A stretch of DNA of 64,000 nt from Clostridium sp. M62/1 (lineage in GTDB: Bacteria; Bacillota; Clostridia; Lachnospirales; Lachnospiraceae), in contig NZ_CP085988.1 in NCBI RefSeq assembly GCF_020736365.1, forward strand, positions 2,114,001 through 2,178,000. Reading direction: 5' to 3'. Both the position numbers and the translations under genes were made by a program. Below, in pieces: positions 61,890 through 64,000 of this stretch (position 1 is its first letter; the number at the start of each line of letters is the position of its first letter). The notes beneath the pieces were generated by a model that was not told where the DNA came from, did not search any database, and saw only the letters and a program-made list of their open reading frames with translations.

Positions 61890-64000
61890 TGCTTAGACCG
61901 GGAATGTACCTTCAGGATCGATATGAGATTCTTGAACAGATTGGATCCGGCGGAATGTCAGAGGTCTACCGGGCGAAGTGCCACAAGCTCAACAGGCTGG
62001 TGGCCATCAAGGTTTTAAAAGAAGAATTCAGTTCCGACGCAGGCTTTGTGAAGAAGTTCAAGATGGAAGCCCAGGCGGCGGCAGGACTCTCCCATCCAAA
62101 TATTGTGAGTGTCTATGACGTTGTGGACGAGGGAAGCATCCATTACATTGTCATGGAGCTGATTGAGGGGATCACCTTAAAAAGCTATATTACGAAAAAG
62201 GGAAGGCTCGGCTCCAAGGAGGCCATCGGGATTGCGCTCCAGGTGGCTCAGGGAATTGCAGCCGCCCACGATCAGCATATTGTCCACCGGGACATCAAGC
62301 CTCAGAATATGATTATCTCCAGGGACGGGAAGGTAAAGGTGGCAGATTTCGGCATTGCCAGGGCTGTCACCACCCAGACCATCGGGGCGACGGCTGTGGG
62401 CTCTGTGCACTATATCTCGCCGGAGCAGGCGAGAGGAGGCTTCAGCGATTCCAGAACGGATATTTACTCTCTTGGAATTACCATGTATGAGATGGTGACG
62501 GGAACCGTTCCCTTCGACGGAGACAATACGGTGAGCATAGCGCTGGCCCATCTGGAACAGCCCATCACCCCGCCTTCCAGGCTGAATCCCGAGGTACCGG
62601 TAAGCCTGGAGCGCATTATCATGAAATGCACTCAGAAGAAGCCGGAAAAGCGGTATGCAGATGTCTATGAGCTGATCTCCGATCTGCGCCATGCCCTTGT
62701 GGATCCGGATGACGACTTCGTGGCTCAGGAGCCGGAGGTGGATACCTCCTCGCCTACGATGGTGATCTCCGGGGATGAGCTGAGCCAGATTAAGAGCGCG
62801 CCCAGGCGCAGTACCGGCCCCATTGTCATGAGCGGCCAGAGCAACAGTCTCCGGGATGTGCCGGGTTCCGGCGGGCAGCATGAGAGAAGAGGCGACAGGG
62901 AGCACGGCTATGACAGAAGGAAGGAGCCGGAAAGCGGCCGAGAACTGAAACACAGCGGCTATGATAAGGAGTATGACAGAGATTACGAGCGGGGGCGCTC
63001 CGGCGGCTACGGACGCCAGGATGCCGCGGAGGACGGACGGAGCCTGGACTATGACTATGAGGAGGACTACGGCTATGACAGGGGCCGCAGCTCAGGCTAC
63101 GGCGGTTCCGGCTCCAGCCGGACTTTGGGAGGCAAAAAGGGCGGCAGAGGAGGAAAAAGCGCAGATGTAAACCCCCAGATTGAAAAACTGCTCACCACGG
63201 TCGGCGTGGCAGTGGCCATCATCATCGTGGCAGTGCTGGTTGTGATCTTTGCAAAGCTTGGTGGGATTTTTAATTCCGGTTCCCACACAGAGCTGACGCT
63301 TCCGGCGGTGGAGTCCGGCGAAAGCGATTCAGGGCTTAAGGACACGGAAACAAGGGTTCCGGACTTCGTTGGAATGACAGAGGATGAGGCGGAGGAGAAG
63401 GCGAAGGAGAACCATCTGAAGCTGAGCTACAGCTATACTGCGTCGGAAGAGGAGAAGAAAGGGCTCGTGGTGGAGCAGAAGACAGAAGAGGGCACTGTGG
63501 TGGATAAGCAGTCCACAATCAGAGTTGTCGTAGGTGAGGGCGGAATGGAGTCCTCCACAGAGGAAGAGACAGATGCGTCACAGATCGATCTGACTGCCCT
63601 GGGACTTGAGGCTCTGGATGGAACAAATGCCAAAAACCTTCTTGAAGCCAAAGGCCTTAAGGTATCGCTTCAGTCTGAAAACAGCGACACCATCATAAAG
63701 GATCAGGTGATCCGGTACGAGCCGACGAGTGCCTCTCCCGGAAGCGAGATCCGTCTGTATGTAAGCTCAGGCCCTGCTGTTACTATGGTGCCGGTGCCTG
63801 ATCTGACCGGAAAAACAGAGGAGGAGGCGGCACAGCTTCTGGAAGCGGCAGGCCTTACAGTAGCGCCAAAGGAGCAGATTCTCACACAGAAGAGTGATAC
63901 GGTTTCCAGGGGAAAGATCATCAGCCAGATTCCGCTGAAGGATGAGGAGGTGCCTGAGGGAAGCGCAGTCAGCTATGTTGTAAGTATAGGCAAGGGGACA
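61889..64000 (+). CDS. prkC: PASTA-domain Ser/Thr protein kinase PrkC (3' end outside window)
   Basis: At least 704 residues with no stop before the window ends. The kinase domain is at 1-265: GSGGMSEVYRAK, HRDIKPQN with catalytic D135, DFGIARA and VHYISPEQARGG. A Tyr/Asp/Arg/Gly-rich linker follows (about 270-430), then a membrane helix near 433-455 (VAVAIIIVAVLVVIFA). At least three PASTA repeats follow the helix (VPDFVGMTEDEAEEKAKENH near 490; a second near 570; VPDLTGKTEEEAAQLLEAAG near 640), binding muropeptides outside the cell. The start overlaps the PP2C stop; ATG 61886 is a possible alternative. Typical stp-prkC pair. Confidence 0.96.
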   Translation, partial: MLRPGMYLQDRYEILEQIGSGGMSEVYRAKCHKLNRLVAIKVLKEEFSSDAGFVKKFKMEAQAAAGLSHPNIVSVYDVVDEGSIHYIVMELIEGITLKSYITKKGRLGSKEAIGIALQVAQGIAAAHDQHIVHRDIKPQNMIISRDGKVKVADFGIARAVTTQTIGATAVGSVHYISPEQARGGFSDSRTDIYSLGITMYEMVTGTVPFDGDNTVSIALAHLEQPITPPSRLNPEVPVSLERIIMKCTQKKPEKRYADVYELISDLRHALVDPDDDFVAQEPEVDTSSPTMVISGDELSQIKSAPRRSTGPIVMSGQSNSLRDVPGSGGQHERRGDREHGYDRRKEPESGRELKHSGYDKEYDRDYERGRSGGYGRQDAAEDGRSLDYDYEEDYGYDRGRSSGYGGSGSSRTLGGKKGGRGGKSADVNPQIEKLLTTVGVAVAIIIVAVLVVIFAKLGGIFNSGSHTELTLPAVESGESDSGLKDTETRVPDFVGMTEDEAEEKAKENHLKLSYSYTASEEEKKGLVVEQKTEEGTVVDKQSTIRVVVGEGGMESSTEEETDASQIDLTALGLEALDGTNAKNLLEAKGLKVSLQSENSDTIIKDQVIRYEPTSASPGSEIRLYVSSGPAVTMVPVPDLTGKTEEEAAQLLEAAGLTVAPKEQILTQKSDTVSRGKIISQIPLKDEEVPEGSAVSYVVSIGKGT

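Noticed and set aside
1..64000. tRNA, rRNA, CRISPR arrays, complete insertion sequences or prophage genes
   Set aside because: None was recognised on reading either strand; a tRNAscan/ISfinder run would be needed to exclude short or degenerate cases.

Overview
The window (about 50% GC or slightly above, almost all genes on the + strand) looks like a chromosomal segment of an anaerobic gut Firmicute, most likely a Lachnospiraceae/Clostridia member. The evidence is the ackA–yceD–rpmF order, the priA–def–fmt–yugP–rsmB–rlmN–stp–prkC block, tepA–ftsK, murE–murF, two large SH3/NlpC-P60 wall hydrolases, Clostridia-type lipoproteins and many strong AGGAGG ribosome-binding sites. The organism uses selenocysteine: its selD contains an in-frame UGA followed by a SECIS-like hairpin.

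Layout. 1–1377: end of ackA, then yceD-rpmF behind a consensus promoter. 1378–1784: hairpins and repeats. 1785–3911: Sec-containing selD and a LysR regulator. 4355–17517: a long unidirectional cluster (TVP38, Fe-S/CCG protein, second TVP38, fused DUF2064–GT2 glycosyltransferase, atypical kinase, ECF-S-like membrane protein, YnjE-like triple-rhodanese lipoprotein, double-rhodanese lipoprotein, YnjB/YnjC/YnjC/YnjD-like ABC importer, nucleoside hydrolase). Several of its parts match the E. coli ydjXYZ-ynjABCDE locus, which also lies near selD. I regard this as the most interesting system here, a candidate selenium/sulfur acquisition and processing island.

17619–24868: DUF362 ferredoxin-like protein (minus), a mosaic repeat, an S66 peptidase, an HxlR regulator, a deletion chimera of an M42 aminopeptidase with a UgpC/MsmK ATPase tail, a VWA protein and a CdaR/PucR-type regulator. 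24957–28390: a YesL-like membrane protein, a cytoplasmic ParB-like/BMP fusion and a phosphoesterase. 28614–33671: O-acetylhomoserine sulfhydrylase behind a structured leader, cardiolipin synthase, patatin and dipeptidase. 33766–37564: Na/Pi cotransporter with PhoB/PhoR-like two-component genes. 37993–40749: TrpXYZ-type ABC transporter.

41089–46104: paired NlpC/P60 hydrolases and an orphan CitC-like ligase (minus). 46379–53756: TepA, FtsK/SpoIIIE, MurE, MurF. 53764–64000: PriA, Def, Fmt, YugP-like protease, RsmB, RlmN, PP2C phosphatase and PASTA kinase (cut by the window end). The priA reading frame contains a complete copy of the interspersed repeat also found at 18911–19031, apparently translated. 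No tRNA, rRNA, CRISPR array or intact insertion sequence was seen.
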